Assembly (NCBI RefSeq): GCF_000758625.1
Contig: NZ_CP009283.1
Location: 1,561,501 to 1,625,500, forward strand
Reading direction: 5' to 3'
Source: Paenibacillus sp. FSL R7-0273
GTDB lineage: Bacteria > Bacillota > Bacilli > Paenibacillales > Paenibacillaceae
DNA length: 64,000 nucleotides
Below the pieces are notes generated by a model. It saw only the letters and a list, made by a program, of their open reading frames with translations. It searched no databases and was not told the origin of the DNA. This document shows, one piece after another, positions 47,017 to 56,442 of this stretch. Positions within the stretch are counted from its first letter, which is position 1. Each line of letters opens with the position of its first letter. A program made the translations under genes and the position numbers.

Positions 47017-48183
47017 ATGCTTAGAATTAAAGCGCTAGAGATTCAAAACATCAATTCAATATCTAATTTAAGTTTGAAATTTTCTGATGGATTAAATATA
47101 TTGTGTGGCACAAATGGGGTTGGAAAAACAACTATATTAGAATGCATTGCAGGGGTAATTAGAGGTAAGATGAATGTGAGGACATCTGTGACTTGTAGCA
47201 ATGGGAAAATTGGAATTATAGTAAAGCAAGATGAAGACTACTTTGAAGAGAAAGTGAGTATCGATGCTGAGCAAATTATTCTTGAAAAAGAAGCACTCTC
47301 TACTGAATTAATATTTTACAATACCTCACATAGAAGTAGCTCCAGACACGTTTCTAGAGACTATGATGTTGATAGACCACCTATGTCTCCTTTAGATGCT
47401 GTGAAAAGATGGCTATATAGAAATTACATTGAGTCTAATGAAATAAGTTCGATAAAACAAAGCAATTTTGAGTTGGTCAGAGAATGTATCAATAAAATTG
47501 ATAATAATGTGTATTTTGAAGATTTATTACTGTCATATAGGAATCGTGAAATGGGACCAAAGAAGACAATACACACGTACAGGACAGTAGAGTTCCTAAT
47601 AAAAACTCCACATGGAACTATGGATATAAATTACCTTTCATCAGGTTACAAAGCTTGTTTTACTATTTTAATTGATCTTATTAGACAATTAGAATTAACA
47701 ATGAACGAAGCAGTAGAGGAGTACCAAGGAATTGTTCTAATAGATGAGATTGACCTGCATTTGCATCCTGAATGGCAGACAAGAATTACTTCTATAATTA
47801 AATGGCTCGTACCAAAAGCACAGATAATTGTAACAACGCATAGTCCTCATGTAATTCAATCAGCTAATGCGGGAGAAATAATACCATTAGGAATAGACGA
47901 AACTAATAATATATATGTAAGAAATTTACCGAAAAGTTATATGTATGGTTATCAAGGTTGGAACGTCGAGGAGATTCTTGTTCACGTAATGGGGTTAGAA
48001 GATCCAATGTCAAAAGTGTTTCGTGAAAAGTTAGAAAAATTCGAAATAGGTCTATCAGAAGAAAATAAGGACAAAGTAATTGAAGCCTATAATGCTCTTA
48101 ATGCGATGTTGCATAACAGAAATCCACTTTTAGCTTTGATTAAAATTCAAGCATCTGAATACTTAGAGGAAGATGAAGAATAA
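47017..48183 (+). CDS. PtuA-like ABC-type/AAA ATPase (Septu-like)
   Basis: A 388-residue SMC/ABC-type ATPase: Walker A GTNGVGKTT (31-39), signature-like LSSGYKACF near 215, Walker B GIVLIDEIDLHLHPEWQ and switch His in VTTHSPHVIQ. The size and motif order fit PtuA, the ATPase of Septu anti-phage systems, which partners an HNH nuclease. I use the ATG at 47017 because AGGGTGG lies 7 bases upstream; in-frame ATGs at 47011 and 46996 lack good sites. Its stop overlaps the HNH gene start by one base. No reverse transcriptase is present, so it is not a retron. Confidence 0.85.
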   Translation: MLRIKALEIQNINSISNLSLKFSDGLNILCGTNGVGKTTILECIAGVIRGKMNVRTSVTCSNGKIGIIVKQDEDYFEEKVSIDAEQIILEKEALSTELIFYNTSHRSSSRHVSRDYDVDRPPMSPLDAVKRWLYRNYIESNEISSIKQSNFELVRECINKIDNNVYFEDLLLSYRNREMGPKKTIHTYRTVEFLIKTPHGTMDINYLSSGYKACFTILIDLIRQLELTMNEAVEEYQGIVLIDEIDLHLHPEWQTRITSIIKWLVPKAQIIVTTHSPHVIQSANAGEIIPLGIDETNNIYVRNLPKSYMYGYQGWNVEEILVHVMGLEDPMSKVFREKLEKFEIGLSEENKDKVIEAYNALNAMLHNRNPLLALIKIQASEYLEEDEE

Positions 48184-48932
48184 TGATAAAAATAACTCGC
48201 CCAGTTAGTCCAGAAGAATTAGTTAGACGAAAGGATGAACTTACTCAGGAATTTAAAGATACAAAAAAACCGGTTTGGAAAAAGCGGTTTATTACAGCCC
48301 CGTTATTAAAAATGTCCAATGATAAATGTGTGTTTTGTGAGTGTAAACTAGGTGAGGAAGGAAAATATATGCAGGTAGAACATTTTCATCATAAAAAATT
48401 ATATGAAGATGAAGTTGTAGATTGGAATAATCTCCTACCAATTTGTCTTCGCTGTAATTCACATAAGTTAGACCATGATACATATCTTTATCCTATAATA
48501 GACCCTACTCGAATCGACCCAAAAAATCATCTTGAATTTTATAAATATAGAATACTTGGAAAAGATGACATTGGAAACCTTACAGTAGAAGTTTTTGATT
48601 TGAATAACACTACTGAGATAGCAACGCCAAGGTTTCAAGTAGGTAATGCATTACTTGAAAAACTAGAAGATGTGCTTGAAGCAGTTATAAATTATGACGA
48701 AAATAATAAAGATGCTATAAAAGAAGCAAAAGTAATTCGTAAAGTTAAAGGGATATTAAAAAAAGGAACTTCAGTAAATATTTACAGTGCAACAGTAGCT
48801 ACGTTGCTACTAACAGCACCTGATTACATACAAATAAAATCAGAAATGATTAGAAAAAATTTATGGACACTTGAAATGCAAGGAATTGAGGATTCGGTTA
48901 TAAGTATTGCTCTTACTTTAAAGGAAAAATAA
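48183..48932 (+). CDS. PtuB-like HNH endonuclease (Septu-like)
   Basis: A 249-residue HNH nuclease: zinc Cys pair CVFC (49-52), catalytic VEHFHHKK (E66-H67), WNNLLPICLRCNSHK with the second Cys pair and final His, and a helical C-terminus. PtuB proteins are held inactive by the PtuA ATPase and degrade DNA on infection. Translationally coupled to the ATPase gene. The sigK copy 2 region begins about 75 bases downstream. Confidence 0.88.
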   Translation: MIKITRPVSPEELVRRKDELTQEFKDTKKPVWKKRFITAPLLKMSNDKCVFCECKLGEEGKYMQVEHFHHKKLYEDEVVDWNNLLPICLRCNSHKLDHDTYLYPIIDPTRIDPKNHLEFYKYRILGKDDIGNLTVEVFDLNNTTEIATPRFQVGNALLEKLEDVLEAVINYDENNKDAIKEAKVIRKVKGILKKGTSVNIYSATVATLLLTAPDYIQIKSEMIRKNLWTLEMQGIEDSVISIALTLKEK

Positions 48933-49005
48933 AAAAGGTAATATAATTTATTGCATTTTGAAAAAAGTGCTATTTGGTAATGATTGTGTTCCATTTCTAT
49001 TTTTA

Positions 49006-49050
49006 CATCGTATCGTGTCCACAACCTCAAAAAATTCGACAACACCGGCG
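49006..49050 (+). other. Attachment-site-like junction upstream of sigK copy 2
   Basis: The sequence CATCGTATCGTGTCCACAAC followed by CTC precedes the sigK-derived AAAAAATTCGACAACAC. The same non-sigK arm, with one mismatch, precedes sigK copy 3 at 56944. In intact sigK the corresponding upstream bases are unrelated. This is the pattern expected of a shared element end joined to a sigK internal crossover site. Confidence 0.6.
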
Positions 49051-49532
49051 AAGATATGGAGGATCTCATCTCCATCGGCACCATTGGCTTGATCAAAGCG
49101 ATCGAAAGCTATCGGCCAAATAAGGGCACAAAGCTTGCCACGTTCGCGGCGCGATGTATCGAGAATGAGATATTAATGCACCTCCGCTCGCTGAAAAAAA
49201 CACGGAAAGACGTATCACTTCATGATCCGATTGGGACGGACAAAGAGGGGAACGAGATCACGTTGATAGATATCCTCGGGTCGGAGACGGATGATGTGAT
49301 TAAGGAAGTTGACCTTAAAATCGAAAAAAGCAAAATCTACCGCAATCTCGATATTCTCGATGAACGGGAGAAGGAAGTCGTGGTCGGGCGGTTTGGGCTT
49401 GATACAGGCGGAGAGGAGCGGACGCAGCGGGAGATTGCGAAGGACTTGGGGATCTCTCGGAGTTATGTTTCAAGGATAGAGAAAAGGGCGCTCATGAAGC
49501 TTTATCATGAGTTTTATAAGGCGAAGCGGTGA
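49028..49532 (+). pseudogene. sigK: sigK 3' fragment, copy 2
   Basis: Encodes SigK from [10 protein letters not shown] (codon ~68) to the C-terminus. The protein sequence is identical to that of intact sigK over this whole length, but many third codon positions differ, so it is not a recent duplication of the resident gene. It has no start codon or ribosome binding site of its own worth calling and lacks the pro-sequence and part of region 2, so it should not make a functional sigma factor. It closes the first accessory module. Confidence 0.9.
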
Positions 49533-49539
49533 GAGGATC

Positions 49540-49567
49540 GGGTCTGTCTTTTGACAGACTCTTTTTT
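49540..49567 (+). terminator. Terminator after sigK copy 2
   Basis: GGTCTGTC-TTTT-GACAGACT followed by a T run; nearly the same as 41120-41156. Confidence 0.85.
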
Positions 49568-49693
49568 GTCGAAATTAAGACGCATAGTTCAAAAGAATTA
49601 TGTAGAAAGTAGGGTTTTTATGTAAAACATTTGAAATCTGATGTTATAATCTGGATATATATAATTCTGAGATTACGTAATCTGGTGTGGAAA

Positions 49694-49860
49694 GATGGCT
49701 TGTAGTTTTGGAAGTGCAGTTAATAAAATGATAAAAGAAGGTGCAATAGCGTAGCGTACAGCAGAAAGAACAAGGAATGCCGATATTCGTGAAAGAGGAA
49801 GGCGACTATGGCGCATCGATAATGTGAATGTGAGAATGAAGGTGGCATTTAGCTTGTTGG
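49694..49860 (+). pseudogene. Relic of an Mrr-like gene 5' end
   Basis: Reads MACSFGSAVNKMIKEGAIA then a stop, and continues with remnants (AERTRNADIRERG) that match the start of the Mrr-like gene at 41285. The homology also covers the upstream terminator and TATAAT-containing promoter region. After about 49860 it diverges into the leader of the membrane-protein gene. It shows that modules 1 and 2 once carried the same left end. Confidence 0.75.
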
Positions 49861-49914
49861 GCAGTTGGACAATGCTCAGTAGAATAAGAGTTCTTCAAAG
49901 AAGGGGAAATAACA

Positions 49915-51096
49915 TTGGGCTACATCACTAGTTTTTTTGCAATAGGATTGCTATTTAGTTTGTTTTATTTTAATGCACCTTATTGGTGTGGAAAGGGAAT
50001 GTATAAAACTTCAACTAATGGATTATGGAAGTTATACTACATAGTTATTTCGACAATAGGGCACTGGTTATACATTCTTTGTGAGAATATATCTAAATTT
50101 TTTAGTAGGGTTATATTTGAAAGATGGAATCCAAATTCAAATAAGAGACATTCAACACTTGCTTTATTGATCAATTTGTTAACATATATTGGAATGATTT
50201 ACCTATTAACTTTAGGATACGAGAAAATATGTACAACATTCGTGACTAATTCACACTCAGAGGATATTGATACTCTAGTTGGTGGCTATGGTAACGTTTT
50301 TGAATACATAAAAGTAAAAGTTACCTTCATAAAAGTTATTTTTGATCTGAACACAGGGAATGGAGGGGGTTTTAGGTTCTCTTCCTTAATAATTAGTACA
50401 TTTACAGTCTTAAAAATGTGGTGGAAACTGATAATTATAAATACCTTATATTTTTCTATTATTTATGGATTTTTGAAAGAAAAATTAATTGAAGTAAATT
50501 TTTTAGAGAAGCTAACTAAACGAAGACGACAAAATTCAAACAAGAGCAATACAGTAGGGGAGGGACCTACCCTTAATCAGTTACTAGCACAACTAAAAGA
50601 AGCGATTAGAGATTGGGGAGAGCGGAAGACTATTATAAGTAATCTTGCTCAAAATAGAAAAGTGCTGCTGGCTTTTATACCCATTTTATTTGTTTTTAGC
50701 TCGATCATGTACTTAACCGGAATTTATAAAGCTAATCTAATGAGCACAGGGTTGGAAATAATCGATTCTATAAATCTGGTAAATATAATACTGTCTTTTG
50801 TCATAACATATATCGGCACTAAGGTATTGCAAAAGGGTGGGGCTTATGTAATTAGTATCTCACCGGATGTAATAAGGGAATGGTTCGAGAAATTATCTGA
50901 AAGTGCCGGGAAACAGGCTCAGGTATTTGAAGAAATAAGGCATCGTTGGGCGGATACCCATGATTTAGTGTGGAATGAAACAAGAGCACGTAATAGAACT
51001 GGGGGAGAGCCTGCGAGTGAACAAGGAAAGCCAAAGCAGTCGACTCGCTTAAAAAGAATAAATGTATTTGGTAATGGGTCAACGAAGAGAAAATAG
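49915..51096 (+). CDS. Unassigned polytopic membrane protein
   Basis: A 393-residue protein with about five or six hydrophobic segments (for example SFFAIGLLFSLFYF, LALLINLLTYIGMIYLLTL, LLAFIPILFVFSSIMYL, INLVNIILSFVITYIG), a basic cytoplasmic loop between (LTKRRRQNSNKSN...), and a basic C-terminal tail. The start is TTG at 49915 with AAGGGG upstream. I recognise no family. It sits between sigK copy 2 and the MBL/STAND pair, with a 290-base gap before the latter, so it may be independent cargo or a membrane effector. Confidence 0.65.
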   Translation: MGYITSFFAIGLLFSLFYFNAPYWCGKGMYKTSTNGLWKLYYIVISTIGHWLYILCENISKFFSRVIFERWNPNSNKRHSTLALLINLLTYIGMIYLLTLGYEKICTTFVTNSHSEDIDTLVGGYGNVFEYIKVKVTFIKVIFDLNTGNGGGFRFSSLIISTFTVLKMWWKLIIINTLYFSIIYGFLKEKLIEVNFLEKLTKRRRQNSNKSNTVGEGPTLNQLLAQLKEAIRDWGERKTIISNLAQNRKVLLAFIPILFVFSSIMYLTGIYKANLMSTGLEIIDSINLVNIILSFVITYIGTKVLQKGGAYVISISPDVIREWFEKLSESAGKQAQVFEEIRHRWADTHDLVWNETRARNRTGGEPASEQGKPKQSTRLKRINVFGNGSTKRK

Positions 51097-51389
51097 CTTG
51101 AAGGTGAAATGCCGAAGAATTTAATAAGATTGATAAGGAAATTGAAGCGATTTATCACGCTATTACACTAAGTATTACAAGTGAGATTAGTACTTTTTCA
51201 TTAGATTATCAACTTTTAAACACTGTAAATTAAGAACTACAATAAAAAAAGAGTGTTATGATCATAGAGATGAGTAGGGTTTAGAATACAAAGGTATCGT
51301 GTCGCCTGTTATGTAGAATTTAATCTTGAGGAGTTTTCCTATTTTATAAATTTTGCTAGAAAAAGTATCGAGAGAAATTGGAGGTTAAT

Positions 51390-52583
51390 ATGTCTAATAA
51401 AATTCGCATTAACATGCTTCCAGCTGAAGAGGGTGATTGTTTTCTAATCAGTTGCGGGGCAGGAGAAGAGAAGGTAAATATACTAATTGATGGCGGACGT
51501 AGTAACACATATACAGAGCAGCTATTTCCTATTCTAAGTAACATGCATAAAAAGGGAGAAAAGATTGATTTACTTATTGTGACTCATATTGATCAGGATC
51601 ATATTCAAGGAATTATTCGTCTGCTCGAGAAAAATGAATCATCTTCTATGCCAGTGGTAATATCAATTTCCCAAATTTGGCATAATGCTTATTTGCAATT
51701 GCAATTTGATAGATCTGAGGAATTGACTGAACATCAAATTCAAATAGTAGAAGAAATAGTGGCACGTGGGGATGGAGAAAGAGATCAAGCCCGACATGAG
51801 ATAAGTTATCGTCAAGGATCAACATTAGGAGCCTTGTTATATGAGGGCGGATATCAATGGAATGTGGCATCACATGGACGTGCTATCAGCAGAGAAAATT
51901 TAGAGTCTTTCTGTTTATCCGATGAAGTGAAGATTGATTTGATCTCCCCAACTAATAGAAAACTAGAAGAACTGGCAGAAGAATGGTTGAAACATCTGGA
52001 AAATCAGAACTATATGGGTAAGCCGGGAAGTGGTACTCTTTTTAATGATGCTTATGAAATGATGCTTTTACGAGAGAAGGATAAAAAGAAAAGACGAAAG
52101 ACAGCTATTTTATGTAGAATTGAAGAATGGGAAGATTACTTACAAGAAAAAATATATGAGGACAAATCAGCTGCAAATGGAAGCTCAATTGCGTTTGTTT
52201 TGACTTTTAAAGAAAAACGTATTCTTTACCTGGGAGATGCTCATCCATCGGTTATTGTTGAAAATCTAGATAAACTATATAAAGATCATGAGACTCAACC
52301 TTACTATTTTGATGCGATTAAAATCGCACATCATGGAAGTGCTGGAAATACGACCTCCAGTTTAATTGAGCGAATGGAATCACCGATTTACTTGATTTCC
52401 ACAAATGGTAAGAATGAACACCCAGATTTAAACACTTTAATTAGAATTGTAGAACGAAAGTCAGCATCTAGAGAGCTTGTATTTAATTATTCAACCCCCT
52501 CCGAGGTTTATATGAGTAAACAAAAGGAAAAACAATCGGAGTTAGGTTTTAAAACTATGATAAAGAATTATATAGAAATTTAA
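51390..52583 (+). CDS. Metallo-beta-lactamase-fold hydrolase partnered with a STAND protein
   Basis: A 397-residue ComEC/Rec2-like MBL-fold protein without membrane segments. Metal ligands are visible: THIDQDHIQG (H66, D68, D70, H71), GDAHPS near residue 287 and AHHGSAGNTTSS near 318. Such enzymes hydrolyse nucleic acids or nucleotides. The ATG at 51390 has TTGGAGG upstream. It ends 9 bases before the trypsin-NACHT gene, so the two are surely one operon. MBL genes beside protease-STAND genes recall AVAST (Avs) type 1 anti-phage loci; the exact classification needs a profile search. Confidence 0.85.
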   Translation: MSNKIRINMLPAEEGDCFLISCGAGEEKVNILIDGGRSNTYTEQLFPILSNMHKKGEKIDLLIVTHIDQDHIQGIIRLLEKNESSSMPVVISISQIWHNAYLQLQFDRSEELTEHQIQIVEEIVARGDGERDQARHEISYRQGSTLGALLYEGGYQWNVASHGRAISRENLESFCLSDEVKIDLISPTNRKLEELAEEWLKHLENQNYMGKPGSGTLFNDAYEMMLLREKDKKKRRKTAILCRIEEWEDYLQEKIYEDKSAANGSSIAFVLTFKEKRILYLGDAHPSVIVENLDKLYKDHETQPYYFDAIKIAHHGSAGNTTSSLIERMESPIYLISTNGKNEHPDLNTLIRIVERKSASRELVFNYSTPSEVYMSKQKEKQSELGFKTMIKNYIEI

Positions 52584-52592
52584 AAGGGGATT

Positions 52593-55500
52593 ATGGTGAC
52601 TATTAATAGTATTAAAGTTGCAACTGCTAAAATTCAGGTCTATGATAATGTTAAAAAAAAGCTTGTGCGAACAGGGTCGGTTGTACTAATTGACTTTTGG
52701 ACGGCAATTACTGCACGCCATGTAGTAAAAGAATGGGGCGAGGGAGAACTAGAGATCAAAATGATCTTCCCTCACTTTCCAGGTAACCATGAAATTGCTA
52801 TAGAGAACGTAATTTGTTCTTCAGCGGAGAATGAAGATATAGCCATATTAAAATTCAAATCAGAGCTACCGAATTGGGTAAAATTTCCAAATTTAATTGC
52901 CGTTGATCCAAATTATGAAGATGAATATAGAAGTCACGGATTCCCTAATGATAGACCTTATGGAGGGTTAATAGAGGGGCGAATTCATGACATTTTCTTG
53001 GTTTATACACAGAATAATATTGAGCTTACTTGCAATGGACAAAATGAAATGGATTATAGAGGAGCATCAGGTGCACCTTTGGCTCTGCAGAACGGTAGCG
53101 GGATCTACGGCATAATAATTGTACGGGATACAGGAAACATGTTAGGCGCATTATCTTTCTCAGCATGTTTGACGTTTCTCCAGTCTAATCAGATCTTTCC
53201 TAAGTTAAATCGACCACAGCCTGACAAGTATGGAATAGGGAAACTATCTCAAGAAATATTAGATTACCAAGAGATGAAAATAACAGAATTCAAAAGCCCA
53301 ATCTTTAACGAAAAATTTGATGTATTCGAACTTTTTATATTACCGAAACATAAGGCATATGATTTTAAAGGTGAATTCAGTGATCCCGCCGACAGAGGGT
53401 TGACTGTCAAATCAAAAAAGCCATATTTAAATGAAAGCATAAGTGACATATTCATAAATAATGCAGTGAAAGATGATAAAAAAAACCTTATTTTTCTACA
53501 TGGTAATCCTGGTGTAGGGAAAAGCACATTTTCGAAATATCTTTATTTACTGTTTCAAACAGTTCCCGACGTTCTTACTATACATGTTGATTTGAAAAGA
53601 TTTAAGTTTCATTCAGACTTTAAATTAGCAATAAAAGAAGAACTAGAAGAAATAATGCCCTCTTTTAAACTTATCCATTTAAAAGTAGCTAAGTTTCAAA
53701 TCATATTAGATGGATTTGATGAATTGCATTTGATTAGTGATGGCCGAATGGATGACTTTTTAATGTCATTAAATGAATTTCATAAAGATTATCCGGAAGT
53801 TAACATCACATTAACTGGGCGAACAATTGCCTTCAAACATTATTTAAACTATATACCGATTGGCTCAGTAATTGTAGAGATTCAGCATTTTACAGAACCA
53901 ATGATAGTAGATTGGGTCGAAAAATGGGTCAAGTTAAAGGGGTATCAAAAGCCACTATCTCAAGAAATTATCAAATTAAATACTAATAATTTGTCTCACC
54001 ATGATGTGGACACAGATGAAGATGAATATGAAGATGAAGAAGATAATTCATTAAATAATTATGATGATGAAGAACAACTTGTCAGTCTCCCCTTATTTTT
54101 ATATCTCATATGCACAATGTTATATGAAGACGATAAAGCTGACGTTGAAGACCTGATTCGATTAAAAAAATGGCAGTTTTATCAAAGATTGATGGATTGG
54201 ACCTGCGCCACAACAAAATTTGATGACGACTTTAATCCATTTCATAGCCGAATGAGTTTAAAGGATCTTTCAATTTATAAAAGAACATTTAATAAAAATA
54301 TCTCTTTATCTATGTATCATGCAAATAAATTTTACATAACTTATAAGGATATTATGAAAAGAGATTTATTGCCTGAAGATCTGGATACTGATGGTTCAGA
54401 AGTAAGAAAATTAGTTAATTCCTTCATCGTTTTAAATTATATGAAAGAAAGCTATGAAAATAATACTGAAACTGAGCAAGCTTTTGAATTTGTTCATAAA
54501 AGTTTTTATGAATATTTAGTTGCAGAAGCTCTTATGGATTCCTTGATTTTGATCACAATAAATGAAACTAACTTAGAAAGGCTCGCCGAATATATTTATA
54601 AGGCATTCTCTGGGTTTAGATTGTCCGATGAGATTTTATTCTCTTATTTAGTACCTATGTTAGAAGCGCAAAATTATGAACTGCTTGTTACAATATTCGA
54701 AAAATTGGAAGTATTATATGAGAATTATGTTCTCAATCACAAATTCTTAAATGATAATAACATCAACTTTTTAGAGAATTACTACAAGCATTATCCAGAA
54801 AATACAAGTAACAAAATATTGTTGGAGACCAATGTTTTATTTTCTCTTCTTAAACTAATGCCACTCTTAGCTGAATTATCTGGAAAAAAGTTTAAAATTA
54901 ATCCAATTGATTTTGCGAATCAATTCAGAAAAATCATACAATTTTCAAGTGATATTTTCAATGCTAGTGAACTTCATTTGAATTTCGTTGACCTAAGTGA
55001 TTCTGTTATTGTTAATGTGAATCTTTCAGAAATTGATTTATCACAATCTACTTTGAAAAATAGCCGAATTAAGTTTACAGATTTGTCATTTGCATCATTT
55101 AATAGATCTGATTTAGTGAATATGCAAATATATTATAGTGATCTTGAAGGAACTGATTTTGACAACTCGAATCTTAAAGCAACTAGGATTTATGAAAGTA
55201 ATTTGGCTGATACAAGTATTATAGAAGCAGACTTATCAGAAATTAAAATTAATAAGTGTAATTTCACAAATGTAGCGCTTGATCGATCTTTACTAGATAA
55301 TTCAGAGATAATACAGTGTGACTTTAGCGGGACAGTTTTTAACGAATCTAGTATTAGAAATTCACTGTTCAGCTACGTGGATTTAACAGAAGCATTCTTA
55401 CAAGAATGTCAATTAGTTGGGTCTAATCTTTCGAATTCTAAATTAAATTACACATCCTTAACCAATTCCAATCTTCAAACAGCTAAGTTGAGTTTTTGTG

Positions 55501-56210
55501 ATTTAAGCTATGCTGATTTGAGAGGAGCTGATTTAAGTAATTCGGATTTGTCAAATGCGGATCTTTCATATGCTGATTTGACAGGAGCTTTACTAGAAAA
55601 TGCAAACCTCCATGGCGCAAATCTTTCACATGCTAAAATTATTGGTGTTAATTTTAAAAATAGTAATTTAAGCGAATGCATATTTAGTAATACAGTTATT
55701 CAAGAGACGGATTTATCCTATTCCATAATGGATTATACAGACTTAACTACTTCAGAATTTATAGATTATCAGATCCATAATACAAGTATGAGATACGTGA
55801 TCCTTGATGGGCAAGATTTTTCATTAGCACCATTTCTACAAGGAATAGATTTTTCATTTGGTAAAATTTCTAATTCCAATTTTAGTGGTTCTGATTTTAA
55901 TGGCTCTAAATTAAATAATGTTACAGTTGTTTCTTGTTTATTTGAAAATGTTGATTTTTATGATTCAGAGTTCATAAATTCCTCTTTTGAGAATTGTAAA
56001 ATGGCACTATCAACTTTTGAAAATTCAAAAATAATTAATTCGAAGTTTAGAACTTGTGACTTATTTGAAACAGATTTTAACAAAAGTACAATGCGAAATG
56101 CTAAATTCAAGGGGTCAAATCTATTGTTTTCCAATATCTACAATCGAACTAAAGATGATGATTTTGTTAATGTGATATTGCCATCAATCTCAAAACGAAT
56201 ATTATATTGA
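52593..56210 (+). CDS. Trypsin-NACHT-pentapeptide STAND protein (putative Avs/bNACHT defence sensor)
   Basis: A 1,205-residue three-part protein. Residues 1-200 form a trypsin-like serine protease with the complete triad H43 (TARHVV), D82 (EDIAILK) and S159 (YRGASGAPLA). Residues ~295-640 form a NACHT NTPase: Walker A HGNPGVGKST, Walker B IILDGFDEL, and the FVHKSFYEYLVAEAL element. Residues ~800-1190 are pentapeptide repeats (ADLSYADLRGADLSNSD-like), forming a right-handed beta helix that would be the sensor in place of the usual TPR or WD repeats. A Glu/Asp-rich insert lies near 470-490. ATG after AAAGGGG. Expected action is phage recognition, oligomerisation and protease activation. Confidence 0.88.
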   Translation: MVTINSIKVATAKIQVYDNVKKKLVRTGSVVLIDFWTAITARHVVKEWGEGELEIKMIFPHFPGNHEIAIENVICSSAENEDIAILKFKSELPNWVKFPNLIAVDPNYEDEYRSHGFPNDRPYGGLIEGRIHDIFLVYTQNNIELTCNGQNEMDYRGASGAPLALQNGSGIYGIIIVRDTGNMLGALSFSACLTFLQSNQIFPKLNRPQPDKYGIGKLSQEILDYQEMKITEFKSPIFNEKFDVFELFILPKHKAYDFKGEFSDPADRGLTVKSKKPYLNESISDIFINNAVKDDKKNLIFLHGNPGVGKSTFSKYLYLLFQTVPDVLTIHVDLKRFKFHSDFKLAIKEELEEIMPSFKLIHLKVAKFQIILDGFDELHLISDGRMDDFLMSLNEFHKDYPEVNITLTGRTIAFKHYLNYIPIGSVIVEIQHFTEPMIVDWVEKWVKLKGYQKPLSQEIIKLNTNNLSHHDVDTDEDEYEDEEDNSLNNYDDEEQLVSLPLFLYLICTMLYEDDKADVEDLIRLKKWQFYQRLMDWTCATTKFDDDFNPFHSRMSLKDLSIYKRTFNKNISLSMYHANKFYITYKDIMKRDLLPEDLDTDGSEVRKLVNSFIVLNYMKESYENNTETEQAFEFVHKSFYEYLVAEALMDSLILITINETNLERLAEYIYKAFSGFRLSDEILFSYLVPMLEAQNYELLVTIFEKLEVLYENYVLNHKFLNDNNINFLENYYKHYPENTSNKILLETNVLFSLLKLMPLLAELSGKKFKINPIDFANQFRKIIQFSSDIFNASELHLNFVDLSDSVIVNVNLSEIDLSQSTLKNSRIKFTDLSFASFNRSDLVNMQIYYSDLEGTDFDNSNLKATRIYESNLADTSIIEADLSEIKINKCNFTNVALDRSLLDNSEIIQCDFSGTVFNESSIRNSLFSYVDLTEAFLQECQLVGSNLSNSKLNYTSLTNSNLQTAKLSFCDLSYADLRGADLSNSDLSNADLSYADLTGALLENANLHGANLSHAKIIGVNFKNSNLSECIFSNTVIQETDLSYSIMDYTDLTTSEFIDYQIHNTSMRYVILDGQDFSLAPFLQGIDFSFGKISNSNFSGSDFNGSKLNNVTVVSCLFENVDFYDSEFINSSFENCKMALSTFENSKIINSKFRTCDLFETDFNKSTMRNAKFKGSNLLFSNIYNRTKDDDFVNVILPSISKRILY

Positions 56211-56305
56211 TACAAAATGTTTTAATCCCCTGTAAAAGGTTAGAGTTTTACATTTTTTAGAAGCGGATGCAGTGAGAGACTGCAAAGGAGATTGGGAAAA
56301 GCGAA

Positions 56306-56374
56306 GTCATTCTCATCAAAGGAAAAAAATACATTTATTAAGCTGTATTATGAGTTATATAAGGCTAGGCGGTG
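56306..56374 (+). pseudogene. sigK: Decayed sigK 3' tail (fourth copy)
   Basis: AAGCTGTATTATGAGTTATA and AAGGCTAGGCGGTG line up with the end of sigK ([11 protein letters not shown] region), with scattered substitutions; here it reads KLYYELYKARR. The preceding TCAAAGGAAAAAAA also resembles the sigK segment before it. It lies directly after the STAND gene, suggesting another, older module boundary. Confidence 0.6.
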
Positions 56375-56388
56375 TGTTAGGAAATATG

Positions 56389-56442
56389 CCTGTAGGAATG
56401 GGACTGTAATTGTCTCGATCCTACAGGATATTAGTGTTTTTA
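56389..56442 (+). terminator. Hairpin after the sigK tail relic
   Basis: CCTGTAGGA pairs perfectly with TCCTACAGG across a 21-base loop and is followed by GTGTTTTTATT. Probable terminator. Confidence 0.5.

Noticed and set aside
46582..48932. Retron with ATPase and HNH effectors
   Set aside because: No reverse transcriptase gene and no recognisable msr/msd structure in the gap upstream.
48984..49027. Independent start for sigK copy 2 (frame opening [14 protein letters not shown])
   Set aside because: No ribosome binding site; the leading residues come from the junction arm, and the product would lack part of region 2.
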